64,000 nt of DNA, taken from assembly GCA_035041965.1 (NCBI GenBank), contig JAPYMA010003008.1, positions 1 to 64,000 of the forward strand. Direction: 5' to 3'. Numbering within the stretch: the stretch's first letter is position 1; every line of letters begins with the position of its first letter. Shown here piece by piece: positions 39,241-52,021 of the stretch. The notes under the pieces were generated by a model. The model did no database searches. It was not told the origin of the DNA and was given only the letters and a program-made list of their open reading frames with translations. Both the position numbers and the translations under genes were made by a program. The stretch comes from Anisakis pegreffii. Its lineage: Eukaryota; Nematoda; Chromadorea; Rhabditida; Anisakidae.

Positions 39241-40731
39241 AAACCAACCACATATGCAGTTTCTTTTTTTTCACTTTTCGTGTAATTTTGCACCATTTAA
39301 CGTGAACAATTATTATTTAATTATGTCTGTGATCAGTTTTTCGTTCGAACAAAATAATGCTGGTGCTGAAGAGTGTCTCTCTCTCGTCTAGTTGTTATTC
39401 ATATTAAGTCAGGTCTGCATTAAACGTTGTTGTTGGCAGTAAATACACTTTCCTCAGTACGATCTCAAATTCATTCCAAAACTGCTCAAAAGTTCGCAGT
39501 TAAAGGTGAATCACATATCTCAGAAGGAGATACATTTCACTCGTCGTTTAGAGAGTAATGGGCGCTCGTTCATTATTTTTTATCGAGTCGGTATTATATT
39601 CTTCGTTGCTATTATTATAAACACCATAAGTATTTTACAGGTGTTTATAATTGATCGGAATTCATAGGTTGTTTTAAATTTTTTCTGATTTGCTAGTAAT
39701 TGTGCGAATGTAAGGTTTCCCAATGCTTTCACTGTTTGTTTTTTTGTCTATTTTCAGTCATTTTGTACTTTGAATGTCCAAAATATATTTTATTTTCATT
39801 AGTGTTGTTTCGTTTCATTTTTCCAAAAAATTTCACTTCTCATTCTTTTTTGGTGCATACTCGATGTATCGATGTATATAGTATGTATTTTCTTAAACTT
39901 GCATCGCTTTTTTCAATGGCTTTGACAGCACATAATGAAGGTTGTGGTCGATACATTGCAATCGGAGGATAATCTATTGCTTTCATTCACACGTCGAAAT
40001 ACTTACGTCAAAAGGTAATCTTGTTCTTGCATTTTCCTTCGGAATGCTTATCATTACATGAGTCATTTTGTTATGTTGTAAATTTTATATCACTTAAAAT
40101 GTTCGGTGTTGATGTTAAAATGTGATTGATTCGAAATGTAATCGTGCTAATATGTTTTTGTAAGTCTCCACAACGTTGTAATCAATAAGCTTTACTAATC
40201 GATTATCTTATTGTTATAATGCTTTCATATTGATGCAATTTTTGGAAGTCATACTTAACTGTATTGTTGTTTGTATTGCTGCAGTTCTGTGCTGTTACTC
40301 CTGTATTAGAGGTTTGTTGAAACTTCAGTTGTTTTTCATCTGATGATGGTAACATCGTAAATGAATCTGAATAAATTCATTCGTTTAGTTTCGATTTTTC
40401 ACAGTTTCCTTATATACGAATCGGTTTGGAACACTCTGAACATTGATTATTTGAAAATGCGATTGAAAGTCATGAAATTCATTCTTGTAAAAGAATGAAG
40501 AGAGGCAATGGGATGTCATAAAAAGAGATTTTCATGGATTAAAGAAAGGGGCATGAATCGATGAATAGTTTTGGTTAGGCATAGTCGAATGGTAAACTTA
40601 TGTATGTGCAGAAGTACCACGGAATCAGCAGTGCTTTCGGGAGGAAATGATCATAAGATAGTGAGTACTAGTTCGAAGGACATGTATGGTGCCGGATATT
40701 TATAATAACATAGAAAGCGTAAAACTGAGAA

Positions 40732-40737
40732 ATTCAG
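40732..40737 (+). promoter_or_regulatory. Candidate spliced-leader acceptor of the TBCE gene
   Basis: AATTCAG ends at 40737, three bases before ATG 40741. No coding exon lies upstream in phase, which fits trans-splicing onto this position. Confidence 0.5.
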
Positions 40738-40740
40738 GAG

Positions 40741-43700
40741 ATGGGCTCAATAGCGATTGGTGATCGCATAGGAGTAGGTGATGATCGAGGCACGGTGCGT
40801 TATGTGGGTGAAGTGGATGGCTATAACGGCGAGTGGATCGGTGTGGAGTGGGACGATCCGAAACGTGGAAAACACAATGGAACGGTCAAAGGACGGAAAT
40901 ATTTTGAGGCACGGTATGATGAGTGTAGCGATTCGATTTTAACTTTAGTTGAATGTCATGAAAATACCAAAATTTTATCGTTATTGCTCGAATTATTTCA
41001 TCAGCGATGCAGTTTGATAACATTAATTATTTATTCATTTACTTAATCAGCAATTGCAATTCATTACGAGTTAATGTCTCTCTGTTATCACATTCTTCTT
41101 TCGTTGACATGCTTCTTTTTTCTTTTCGCCCCATTTCACAGTGCGTTCGATAGGCGAATGGTCCATCCTGGATTCTGGTAATTATGAAAGACCGTTTCGA
41201 TATTATAGTGAGAGCACGAGTGGTTCGTTTGTACGTGCGGTGAATGTAGATCGAGGCAGAACGATAACAGATGAAATGCAATGCCGATACACTGAAAATT
41301 CTGAAATGGATACGCATCAGATTGGTGTGAAGACCATTGAAATGGTGGCAATGGAGAAAACGCGTCGTAAACAGAAGTGAGTCTCACATTTCTTAGTGTG
41401 TTCTCAACCAGTTACTATTTCCAAATCTTTTGATCACTTCTGATTAATATTTTGGTTTGATTTGGAGTTTTCCTGGCACAGTTGGGTTCGATTTCGTAGG
41501 AAGTTCAGAAATTTTGGCGGTTATGTCGCTGAGTTAATTGGCAGGGAGTGGGAAAAGAATAGTTGATGAGAGTAACTCAAGCCGAATTGCCGTACTGAAG
41601 CAAGATGTATTGTTTGTTGAAGGAACTTGTGGAAATTGGGTTGTGTCGTATTGGATCGAATGCACGTCGCAAAGCCACCCGCCGACGGATGTGCACCATT
41701 CAAGCTGTGTACTGAATTGAATCTCTACAATAATTTGTTGGCGTACTGGAGTGATCTCCTTTCAATTTTGGATTACTTTCCATCGCTACGCTATTTGAAT
41801 ATCAAGTGCGTTTCATTCTTTAATGCTTCAAATTTATTCGTCGATAGAATTCCTTCACACTCATATTTACGTGTGAGCAATACTCATTTATTCGCATGAG
41901 AATTACCGCTTTTCGAACGTTATGTAGTCGAGCTTTTTCTCTTCTTTCCCTCCCATTCTTCTGGAATTCTATTTTAATCATTTGCAGACGCAACGTTATG
42001 GAACCTCGAATGGAATCAGTTCAAGACCGATCACGTATTGTCAAATCACCCATCTTTCATCTGGTCATCAGTGAATGTCGAATTGATCAAGAAACGGTAA
42101 TTCTAGAATCTTTCATTTAGACCCTGAATATTGTAACACTGGAAATTCAGCTCTCATTTAGTTGTTAGGTATCGCCACAATCCGTATTTGGAGACCGTAT
42201 CCTCGGACGAATGGTTTTTGGGCTTTGAATTAGCATTCTCTTTGAAGATTAGCGATCGTAATCGTTCGTTTCGGTTGAAGGTGCATATTGATGTTGTTTT
42301 GAGTCGTTACGAGAGGAATGATTGACGATATCAAGAAACTGACTGATCAGATAGTTTGTGATTTACGTTCTCAAAGAACTCTCTCAAATTTGTTCAGGCG
42401 AGTCGAGTAATGCAGATATTCCCGGGATTAAACGAATTGTATATGTCGAATAACGGATTGGAGCGTTTCGATCCCGCTGAGCACGGCAGCCATTTGACAG
42501 TGCTCGACTTGGAAGGGAATCCGATCGTTGATTTTAGCCATCTTCATAATTTATCCACACTTCCGAGGTTTTCAATAATGCTCGTCTTTTTTTTTTCAAG
42601 TTTGCAGCTAGTCGTTCAGATGCATTTTGATTTGCAGGTTAAAGTCACTGAATTTGACTGATTGTGCTCTAATGAGTGTTAGATTACCAGAACCGATTGG
42701 CTTTGCGCAACTGGAAACGTTGAACCTTCGTGATAATGACATAAACGATGTGAGTTGTTTGTGTGAGTGTTTTGGTTGGTTTCTGCTTGTTATTTTTGTG
42801 GTAGACGTTCTCGCTTTTCTGTGACTGAAACTTATTGTTTAGAGGGTTAGGTAGGGGAAAGGTTTTTGTGGTTTATAGCTGTGTTCAGGACAGGCCAACC
42901 GTGCAATCGTAAGAGTTTAGTTGATTTTGGTTCCAGAAGTGACATTCAAATGATAATTCTAATACTGTTACCACCTAAATAACAAATGTGATATGTATTT
43001 TTAAATCAACCCTTCATTAGATCGTTGACATTTTTTATGAACTGCAGTGGGAAAGCATTTCCGAGTTGGCTCGGTTACCGTCTCTGGAACGTCTGTTCTG
43101 CAAAGGCAGCGCTATGGTGCCGAAATCAGAATTTGGGTTGGATATACGTGAGATAGTCATCGCCAAGCTACCGAACCTGATAGATTTGGAACGGACGGAT
43201 ATTAGTGCAGTGGAAAGGCGATCAGCCGAAATCAGATTCTTGAACAATTACTCGCGACCGCCGATTAGCCAACATCATATTCGAGATATTGAGAGGTTCA
43301 CGTCTTATCCGATTCGAATTTTCTCCATTATTTTACGATCGTTTAGCGACACCATGGATATCAAATGTGAAAATTTTCGATTGTGTGTTGTGTTATCAGG
43401 AATCGGGTGGAGGCTCGGTTTTGTTTGTTTGAAAGAGTCGTAAATGTTTGCGTAGAACGTAATGATGCTCTTAGTATTGTCAGTAGAACCAATTATGACT
43501 CTGTATTGTCAACGAAATAAGACGGTGATTGCTGATAAGTGGATTTATGACCGGAATGAATCTATTTTCGGAAATATTGACATAATTGTTTTGAAGGTTG
43601 ACAAAGATCCACGGTGAACCGGATGTGGTGGCGTTGTCGAAGAAAACGTTGGGTTTGAGTCTTTTGAAACTTAATTTGAGGATGAATGATAAGACTATTG

Positions 43701-44112
43701 AATGTTCACTGCCAGATTCAACTAGCATACAACGAATGAAGGGTATTGTGAGTAGAATGTTCAAACTGAATCCCGGAAAGGTATTTGCTTCTTTTTTTCA
43801 TCTCATTTGTTTAAGAGCCAAAATTATTTGAAGTGTCATTTTCGCAAAAAAAATCTTCGATGAACATCCTCAATGATCTCTTTTATCGTTTCATCAATTT
43901 TCTCCCAACTTGTTTTTTTTTTTTTCATTCTCATCTTCTCAATTAATATTCAAATGGCATGGCATGATAAAGAATGTTTTCAGATTTCTCTGATCGCTAA
44001 AACTGGCGACAAGCATGACTTTCTTTTTGAATTGGATAATCCACTAAAGTCACTGCAATTCTATTCTCTCGCTGATGGTGATACTGTGATGGTTAAAGAA
44101 GATGACAAGTAG
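40741..44112 (+). CDS. TBCE: Tubulin-folding cofactor E (TBCE), 9 exons, 491 aa
   Basis: Exons: 40741-40913, 41209-41376, 41623-41805, 41988-42096, 42398-42567, 42638-42749, 43048-43295, 43597-43780, 43984-44112 (1476 nt, phases consistent). Residues 1-75 form a CAP-Gly domain: GTVRYVGEVDGYNGEWIGVEWDD, then GKHNGTVKGRKYF, the tubulin-tail binding groove (GKHNG for the usual GKNDG). Residues 115-340 carry leucine-rich repeats: CTELNLYNNLLAYW, FPSLRYLNI, LNELYMSNNGL, LTVLDLEGNP, LKSLNLTDCAL, LETLNLRDNDIND. The last 90 residues resemble a ubiquitin-like domain ending ADGDTVMVKEDDK. Domain order and length match TBCE, which with other cofactors dissociates and assembles alpha/beta-tubulin. TBCEL is excluded because it lacks CAP-Gly. 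Introns 2 and 7 end in TTGAAG. A polyadenylation signal lies at 44146-44151. The 5' edge of exon 2 (41209) was chosen by phase and family fit. Confidence 0.92.
41046..41128. repeat. Dispersed repeat, copy 1 of 3, in TBCE intron 1
   Basis: AATCAGCAATTGCAATTCAT, then TCTCTCTGTTATCACATTCT and TTCGTTGACATGCTTC, shared with 44289-44380 and 63101-63192. Confidence 0.65.
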
Positions 44113-44145
44113 ATCATCGAAGCGTAAGACGGGATGGTATCTACA

Positions 44146-44151
44146 AATAAA
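44146..44151 (+). promoter_or_regulatory. Candidate polyadenylation signal of TBCE
   Basis: AATAAA 34 bases after the TBCE stop codon, a typical position for nematode 3' ends. Confidence 0.55.
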
Positions 44152-44288
44152 TGATGATTATTGTGATAATAGTGATGGCACTTGTAAACGAAATGTATTT
44201 CGTCCGATTTGCAGTTTATTATTTCACATTTCGCATTCTGTCAGTATGAATCGAATGAAGGTTGCTGAATCAGTTCATCACTGATTTA

Positions 44289-44380
44289 TTCAATCAGCAG
44301 TCACAACTCATCGCTAGTTTAGGCCTCTCTTTTAATGTCACTACAATAAATTTCGCAGTCTTTCTTCCTTACATTTTTAT
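44289..44380. repeat. Dispersed repeat, copy 2 of 3
   Basis: Carries CAGCAGTCACAACTCATCGC, CCTCTCTTTTAATGTCAC and a TTCTTCCTTACAT tail. It matches 41046-41128 (inside TBCE intron 1) and 63101-63192 in the same orientation. It looks like a small non-coding interspersed repeat. Confidence 0.65.
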
Positions 44381-45458
44381 TGCATTCATTGCTAAGTCCT
44401 TCAGTCAATCGATTATTACAGATTATTTAAGTAAGTATTGAGTTTAAGTAAGTCTTTAAGTAAGATTATTATATGAGTTTAAGTAAGTCTTCTGTGCACT
44501 GCTTAGGCGTTTTGTTAGTTGTGTTAGGTGACTCTGTCGACATCTTTCTTTGATCTGTTGAACAAATGTTTTTTTAAATGTTTTGAAGAAATGATCATTG
44601 GTTTATTTTTATGTTATGCTTTTAGTCACATTGACATATCCTAATCATTATAATCGGGTATTAGAATCTGCTTTCTTATGGTTAAATATCATTTGGGAGT
44701 TGTTTTGAATTTTATATATTCTTCAATGATTCGTTGTTGAATTCTTTTGTTGTGAATTGCTGCTAGTAGCTAGTACACTCGTTCTCATGTTCTGTTGTCA
44801 TTTGCTTTGTGCTGTTTACACTGAAGAGTCCTGAATTACCACTGTTATAAAGGGTGAAAATTTTATAAAATTATTTGATGGATTCAATTGATGTTGAAAC
44901 CGTAAAACAAATCATAGCCCGTTTTAAGCTCACAGTCAGTAAATTCAGATATCTTCATTTTTGTATCATATTACCCTTGTAGAAAATCCTACAGAAAAAT
45001 AAAGCTGTCAGTACAGTCGATCACTTTATTCAATAATATACATTGAGTTGAAATAATCTCTATTTCGCTATATTGAAGTTATTCAGATGAAGAAATCTAA
45101 TCACTGATATTCAGAAATATATTCTCTAAATGATGGCTTTTGTTGTCTCGTCGTAGGAATTTCAACAAGACCGTCACTTACGAACGGTTCCATCGTTGTT
45201 TTTCAGTGTGCCCCGAGTTTGCATATGAATTTGTACTGGCTCTCCAACCTCAACATTCATCGACACACTGCAAATAATTTTCGTGTTAAGATTGTGAATA
45301 TTAACCGGAGAATATTCCTTACAACTTTATTGCAGTTGTTATTATTCGTTACAATTATTGCTCGTGTTACATATGTAATTGCGATGTTTTGTTATTCAGT
45401 CGGCTTTATTCAGATTATTATCTGCTAATTGATAGTGGTCAGTGGATGCGCGTTGTTG

Positions 45459-48400
45459 ATGATGCGAGACAATCGAGCTGAGGAACCAGCCGAAGTTGTG
45501 CCGAGTCACCTTAAAGTAACACCGCCAAAGGTTTGTGTGTCGACATTTTCACCGATTTTGTAATACCACTCATAGTTTTTAATATTCATTATTTTATGTT
45601 TACATTAGAATTGCTCATAGCGTTTTGCGTATCGACGGTATCACTGCGGATCTATTGCAAGCGTTATGCAGCTCTGCGAGGTTGACGGAACTGTTTTCAT
45701 TACTCGAATTATATGCTTTAAATTGCCCTTTCTACAGTGAGTTTCCATATTTCGTTTCATCGTAACGTATGACAGTTACTGTCAGGATTTTCATAGCAAT
45801 AAATCTGGCATATCTGTACTTATCTCTGTATTTCGTTCGTATTTTCAATTGAACGAATTCCATCAGAGTTACTCCAAAATTCGACGTTTTTATTTGTGAT
45901 TTTTCAGGTGTCTAACATCGTTGCCCATTTGGTGCATAATAAATTGCTTAATCCAAAATCGTCAACGTTCAAATATCACCCGAAAGGAAATGTCTATACA
46001 ATTGAAAATCCAGTATGTGTCATTCTATTCATAATCATATTAAACAAGATTCTGATTTTCACAAGAAATGTTCAATTGGCTTTATCTCAGAGCAATCAAA
46101 TCAATTAGGCGTTACCTTGTAAGTTTTTTAAAAGCAAAAAGCAAGTATGATGCGAATAAATAAACGTCCGTATTGAATCGAATTGTAACTTGAAATCGTA
46201 TTTATTTGTGTGCAAATTGAGACATCTGAAAGCATTTGATTGTTCAGGAATTTATGAATTTTCACTTTCAGGCCACTTCGAGTGCGAATGTGATTCAGTT
46301 AGGTCGTGAGGATGCGAGCACCGAACGAGGCTTCGATTATGCGGTAGCAATTGTCAGTAAACGGACCGGTAAAGTACAGTACGTACCGGCCAAATTAGTG
46401 AATTTTCAAGCAACGTACGCAAGTGATCCAGCACCACTGTTTGGTCACAAGTTCGTTTTAGATCGTTATGTTTAGAAAATTTGATATTTTTCTGCTGAAT
46501 CAGCTGTCGCGTTTAATCGAGAAGAAATCAGTGAATGATGATGCAGGCTTCGATATTAGTTTAGGGTGTTTCGATTAGGGCTTTGAAGGTAGCGGTAGTG
46601 GTGTTCAGTGAGTTGTTGCGTTAAGAGACTTTGTTAGCTGAACGAGGATAATGTGCGGATGAGGTGCCGTTAGCAAGTTTTAGGATTGATACGTTGTGCA
46701 TTCTGCAATATTGATCATTCTAAAAATGTGTGTTTCTGTTGATTGAAGGCCATCGCAGCGTATCGATTATACGGTCGATAACAGTGGCCAAAGTGAGACG
46801 TTTGCTGACGAGAGACGAGCGTTGACCACGGAGTTCGGTTCGCATCGAAAGATTAAAGTACAGGAAGACTTCGAGAGGAGACGAGTCAGCGAGGTGAGCA
46901 TTCTCCTTGGTTTTTATTTGCCTGTTTTTTGTGGATTGTAATCATGCTGTGGTGTGCGGCGTTTTGATGCTTTCATCCAAAGAAACTTCATTCAAGGAGA
47001 CTTACTTAAATAAATGTTAAAGGCGAGAAGTGAAACAGAGAATTGTAATGATTGATTTTTTAGCAAACACTGAAAATAATGATGGAGTCAACGTTCTCAT
47101 CACCAGTTGCTGTGAAAAAGGAGGAGCAAGACGATGATGTGAAAACTAATCCATTGTCAATATCATGTGACAACCAGGTGCGATAATGACCTTATTCATT
47201 CACTTTTGCAGAATTTTTGTTTTCGATGGTTTCTGTTTTGGTTTGACTCGGTGACGATTGATTGAAATGACCGTGGAATTTTTGCATCAGTCCATTCAGT
47301 TCATTGTTTTGTATCATTTTGGTTTTTGTTGCAATAATTATAAGAATAATTATTGAGAATTCGGTTCATACGTTCAGACGATAGTTAGAATTGTTTAGAG
47401 CGAAGTGTTGCCGAAAGCGAATCAGAACGCAAATTTACCAGCGGAGGTGTATTCTACAGACGCGTTTCTGACAGAGGATGAGATCAGTTCGATCGGAAAC
47501 GATGCGGTCGCTTATTTGAAGAGATCGAAAGAGGAGTTGATCGCCAGTGACGGTTGGTTGCAAATGTTTTTTGGTTTTTTATGGAGGGGCGTTTTTGATA
47601 GTGGTCAGAAATTTTTTGATTGACCGAAATCGGCATAGTTCAATGGTGGTGCAATTTGACTTGTTTCGTGAATGAATTTGGATTGGGTTGTGATTCGTGT
47701 GCATTTTGAATAATTGGTGCGGTGAATGTATTTGTAGTTGGATTTGTTTAGATTGTAGTGAGTTATTGTATGGAATAGTATCGAATGCTGTCACAGATTG
47801 CAGAAAAGCGAGTTTGGCGTTGCTGTTAATCGCTATGGTTAAATCTTTTAAGGTTTGTTTTTTGGATTGATTGATGATGATGATTCACTTGAACAGAAAT
47901 GCATTTGAAGTTGATTTTGCAAGAATTCAAATTTTATTCGGACTGAATCCTCATGTTAATGATGGTACTGAACTGTTTTTTTTTGCGGTTTTAAGATGCT
48001 CTCCGGAAAGGGAAAATGCTTCTTGGTAAAGCAGGACTGGGTGAAGATTACGTCGTTGCCTGCATCAGTTCTTGGCAAGATTCGAGTGGATTTCTTGCGT
48101 GCGTTCTTTTTGATAGTTCTTCTTGATCCGTCATCTTTTAAAGACTGATCTTTTGACTCGTAACTATTTCCGGATTTTTTCGTCAGTTCAAAAGTTTGCT
48201 GGAAATTAGAGCGATGTGCAGATGAGAAGTGTAATTTGAGAATTCGGTTCCTTCGAATTTCAGCTGGAGAATTCAAGAAGGACAATGCAAGGAGTCGAGT
48301 CGAAAAACTAAGTGTGAACTCAGTGCAGAGAGATAAATTACTTGCACATATTTTGTGTCTAATCCTTGTTCTAAACGGTGAGTCGTAGAACTCTGCGTAA

Positions 48401-49006
48401 TCATTCATTTTTGTTTCTATTCTATTAAAATTTTTGTCAAGTTCGACGAAAAATTTCTGGCCTCACTCGGATTTATTTATGCGCGCATTGAAATGCAAAC
48501 GAGATTCCATTTTCATTAGGTCAGGTTCATGAGCACGACTTGTTTCTACGCTTTTGTTTAGCGCTGTGAATCAGGAATATCATAGGTAATATCAAATCAG
48601 AAAAGCTGACTTGATATGGAGTGTTCTGGTGCCAGTATTTTTCTGAATATAATAACTGATTTTTTTGTAGAACGATCACATTCGTTGCCCATCACAAGAT
48701 GGGTGAAGGAGTTGGATGTCACTGAGAACAAAATGACGAAATTTTTGGAGGCACTTGGCTGCACGTTGGTTTTGTTTATTCCGTTTTGCATTCTTTTTTC
48801 GTGGCCTCGTTAAGGTGTTTGCTCTTTCAAAAGCGCTACAGATATAACAGGATTTCGTGTTAGAGTGATGGTAAGTTTAGTGGAAATTACCTTTCAGAAT
48901 TCAAAAGGCGTCTGTTTCTGAGGCTCTCGAGTTGGATACCATACGTATTGCACGCCTCACAGGACCGCCGAGAAGTAAAATTAAGAAATTCACTCGACGA
49001 AGATAG
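45459..49006 (+). CDS. POLR1E: RNA polymerase I subunit RPA49 (POLR1E/PAF53-like), 11 exons, 399 aa
   Basis: Exons: 45459-45530, 45908-46012, 46272-46450, 46749-46893, 47064-47177, 47399-47552, 47797-47856, 47911-47964, 48264-48377, 48671-48764, 48898-49006 (1200 nt, phases consistent). The N-terminal half matches the RPA49 dimerisation module: HNKLLNPKSSTFKYHPKGN, then GFDYAVAIVSKRTGKVQY and the LVNFQATYASDP strand. A linker with DYTVDNSGQSETFADERRAL and FGSHRKIKV follows. The C-terminal tandem winged-helix part includes LPAEVYSTDAFLTEDEI, CRKASLALLLIAMVKSF, RDKLLAHILCLILVLN, LPITRWVKELDVTENKM and FLEALGC. It ends in a basic tail. RPA49 supports Pol I initiation and elongation on rDNA. Introns 3 and 7 end in TTGAAG. 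Exons 7-8 are the weakest link. The start at ATG 45459/45462 follows an AG at 45442 that may receive a spliced leader. Confidence 0.82.
45609..45736 (+). other. Exon-like open segment inside RPA49 intron 1
   Basis: Between an acceptor (ACATTAG) and a GTGAGT donor lies a frame reading AHSVLRIDGITADLLQALC and LTELFSLLELYALNCPFY, which resembles a leucine-rich repeat. Adding it to RPA49 would break the phase on both sides. It could be part of another gene, an alternative exon or chance. Confidence 0.25.
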
Positions 49007-50936
49007 GGAATTAATGTGATCTGATTTGTGGACGCATAGATAGATTTTGACCGTGACTGTGAAGGAGTAACTAAACGCTCAATATTTGCTCGTAAACTTT
49101 CGTGATGTTTAATGAATCCACCGTTGTTGTTTTTTTTCATGGCTCATGCGAGTTCTTTGATTCAGGCAATTCGAATGTCATATTCATGAGGTTTTGGAAT
49201 CAAATTTTTAGCCAAATTCAAACTTTGAGCATAAAATTGGAAGAATTTAGTTTTCGAAGAGTTTCATATCAGTCAGTGAAAGATTCACCACCAAACAGTT
49301 GTTCGCTGTCACCGGTTGATTTGCGTCAGAATTGAAAAGAAATTATTGAGTATAACTATTCGAAGAGATTGATAAAATATCGTTTATGATGATTGTTTTC
49401 GTGTGATGTTGTTGATTTTGTTTCAGAGATTCTATACTAATTAAAAGCCAACTGAACTTTTGTGTCGTGATCTTTAAACCTTCAAGAAAGAACTTTTCCA
49501 AAAATGGTTAAAATGATGAAATAAGTGAATACAACGAACGAACAGTGCGATTTGGCTTGGTTTCAAAATTGGCAACCTTAAACCGCTCTTAAATTAGCTT
49601 ACTTCTAAAAATTCTAGAAGTAACCATTACAAATCCAACACTCCACCGTTTCTGGAAGAGGGCCTACTGATCGCTAGACGGCTCCCGAAGTGCCATTTTG
49701 TGATTGTGATCAGAGGCCCGCGAAAGGAAAGCCTGATTTCCAGTTCAAATGTGTCTTTGATTAGAAGATATCTTGTCAACTATGACTAATCCGAGCTTAC
49801 AAGCAGTCCGCTAGCCACAGTACCAGAGCGATGGCTGTCACCCAATGAGCGTAAATCGGCGAGGATGAACCTCTCTCCAAACCCGTCCCAATCTCACAAA
49901 AACATCGATAGCCTCGACTTCGGGTTCCAACTGGAAATCAGGTGGAATCGAATACCGCCCAGCTAGTGAACACCTCGCGTTTGTGATCACTCAAATTCCA
50001 TTATCCAAAAGATAAAATTCTGGTTTCATCCATCAAGTGAAACGAAAACACTTCAACCATCTCACCAAACCAATTTTCTATTACAAAACGCAATATCCTC
50101 AGAAATATTTAATTGAAAACCTGAAGAATCTAACTCGTGTTAGCGTCATCATTGGATGAGGAACGCTACTGAAAAGCAAAATTGGTGAATGCAAAATCTG
50201 TGATACACACATCATTTATGTCCTATTTAAAAGGTACACGAAAATGACGATAAAATGCAGATTTATCGCTGATAAAAGCAACTCTTCGGGAGAGAGCTGA
50301 GTTCCACTTCACTAATATGCTACATATTAACACAAATTAATTAAAGTTTGCGAAAATATAGTACGCGACTAATCATGAAATTAATTAGTCTCTAATGAAA
50401 AAATAGGTAATAAGAATGTGAACTGAACGAAGCGATAGCTCGTAGCAGAATCACCTCGGAGTCACTTTTTAAATCGAAGCGGTACAATATAGTGGAAAGG
50501 AGGGTAAACCTGGCACAAACAAAACTTTTGCTCTGAGAAGCGGTTAAAATCATGCAAATATGCAAAAAGCAAATCTCCTCAACATCTATCAATGGAGGTA
50601 CGTACGTTCATTATGGTAGCAGTAATCAAAAGAAACATCATCATCTCAATACCAGGGTGTGCGTTTTACGGGAATATAACACAAACTGAGCTTGGGCATC
50701 AGATTTTCGTCAAACATTCATCGAAAGAACAATCGATTACGCCGTGTTCAAAGGATCTATATCTGCAAATGTTCCAACAATAAGCAACATTCAATTTTCG
50801 TATTATGCTTGCATCTTATCCATTTAAGAATTGACATATATAAAAGGCTATTCATCTTGAGAAAGAGCCTCATTTGTGAATCACGAATCTCCATGGAAGT
50901 GGACGATCGTATTGACGAATAGAATAGCCTCTAGAA

Positions 50937-50950
50937 CAGTGGTTCTCTCA
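50937..50950 (+). repeat. hAT-like terminal motif
   Basis: CAGTGGTTCTCTCA, the type of terminal inverted repeat found on non-autonomous hAT elements. The reverse complement of its core occurs at 57392-57402 and, with one change, at 56815-56825. Confidence 0.4.
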
Positions 50951-51034
50951 CTCACAAGCTCCATTGCATTCTTCGATGATCTAGCGGACGGTCTACCTCT
51001 CCTATCTCTCCTCCACCGCAAGAATTTACTGTTC

Positions 51035-51145
51035 CCGTTAGTAACAAACGAAAAATCGATCCGGAAATTATTCCGTCAGTAATAAACGGAAAACTGGTCC
51101 GGAAATTATTCCGTCAGTAATAAACGGAAAACCGGTCCGGAACTT
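51035..51145. repeat. 38-bp tandem repeat, about three copies
   Basis: Unit CCGT(C/T)AGTAA(T/C)AAACG..AAA followed by (A/T)C.G(G/A)TCCGGAAATTATT, repeated in direct orientation with few changes. The third copy is cut short at GGAACTTCC. Confidence 0.85.
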
Positions 51146-51647
51146 CCTCAGTGGCGTGAAAGAAATTAATTTTTCGAAATGAAAGAAGTATTTTTAGAAT
51201 TTCATTTATCCATTGCAGAAAAAAAGTTTAACAACAAGTTCAATTATTTGTGGAGAAGGAAAGCGCAATGAAATTATTGAGAAGTTATCTCCGAGATGAA
51301 CAGAAAAACAATCGTTTGTTCGTTCATCTTTGTGCACTTGTTGAAAAACATTTTCGACAAGTACTCAGACGATTGTTGTTTTTTGTAGGACAAGGCAGAG
51401 TTTTTGTTGTGTCTGTTAAATTGTTACAACTTAATTCGTGTATAAGGTAAATGAAAATCAATAGTAAGACTTCGAAAACCCTATCTCTGCATTGATGATT
51501 AAGAATGAGGTTGTGATAACCTCACGATCACTAATACTCATCAAATCATCAGGTCAACAATATTCACAAAACTTGAAAATACGCGAACTCATAGTATTCT
51601 TGCTTGCTATTATGATATAAGATTAAACTGTTCAGATTACTTTGCAG

Positions 51648-52021
51648 AAATTTCATTTCAATCACGTGAGTATTACCTCGCTATGTGCCTTTTGATGCCT
51701 CTTTATTCGAGCGAAAAACGAATGAAAAAAGTCGTTCGTGAGGAAATGAATCGTGTGATTACGTTATTTTTTATGGTATGTATATGTGAATGCTTCGAAC
51801 GATCAACAAAACAGAAAATGGTTAACGAGAAAAGAGAAAAATAGGTAATGAGTAGTCGTCCACTCGATTGCAGTCAATTCCAACAAACAAGTACAAGTCG
51901 TACTTATGTTTATCCATTTGCAAATGATGCAATCACACAAAAATTTGAACTCGATTCGAAACCGCATCTTAAGTTATCAATCACCACTTATGTTGGTCAG
52001 AATTTGGGTGGTGTGCAGTGA
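51648..52021 (+). CDS. Unidentified gene, two 3' exons
   Basis: Exons 51648-51775 and 51845-52021 join in phase 0. The first follows TTTGCAG and ends at GTATGT; the second follows AATAG and ends at TGA 52019-52021. The peptide reads SREYYLAMCLLMPLYSSEKR, MKKVVREEMNRVITLFFM, then VMSSRPLDCSQFQQTSTSRT, YVYPFANDAITQKFELDSKP and LKLSITTYVGQNLGGVQ. Composition and good splice signals look like real coding sequence, the intron being only 69 bases. I recognise no family. Upstream exons were not resolved; the first exon needs one leftover base from the exon before it. The downstream frame at 52131-52220 (CDNEIDDSDSQGRRNTST) could be a further exon if the second one is spliced before its stop. Confidence 0.45.

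Larger units (their letters stand above)
49007..51647. other. Stretch without a confident gene
   Basis: No exon chain recognised. A helical-looking frame at about 51239-51360 (VEKESAMKLLRSYLRDEQ, LFVHLCALVEKHFRQ) ending at a GTACTC donor may belong to the unidentified gene downstream, but its phase does not match the next exon. A 38-bp tandem repeat lies at 51035-51145 and a hAT-like end at 50937. Confidence 0.35.

Noticed and set aside
47956..48408. 150-codon minus-strand open frame
   Set aside because: Antisense to RPA49 exon 9 and its flanking introns; no family motif and no splice support.
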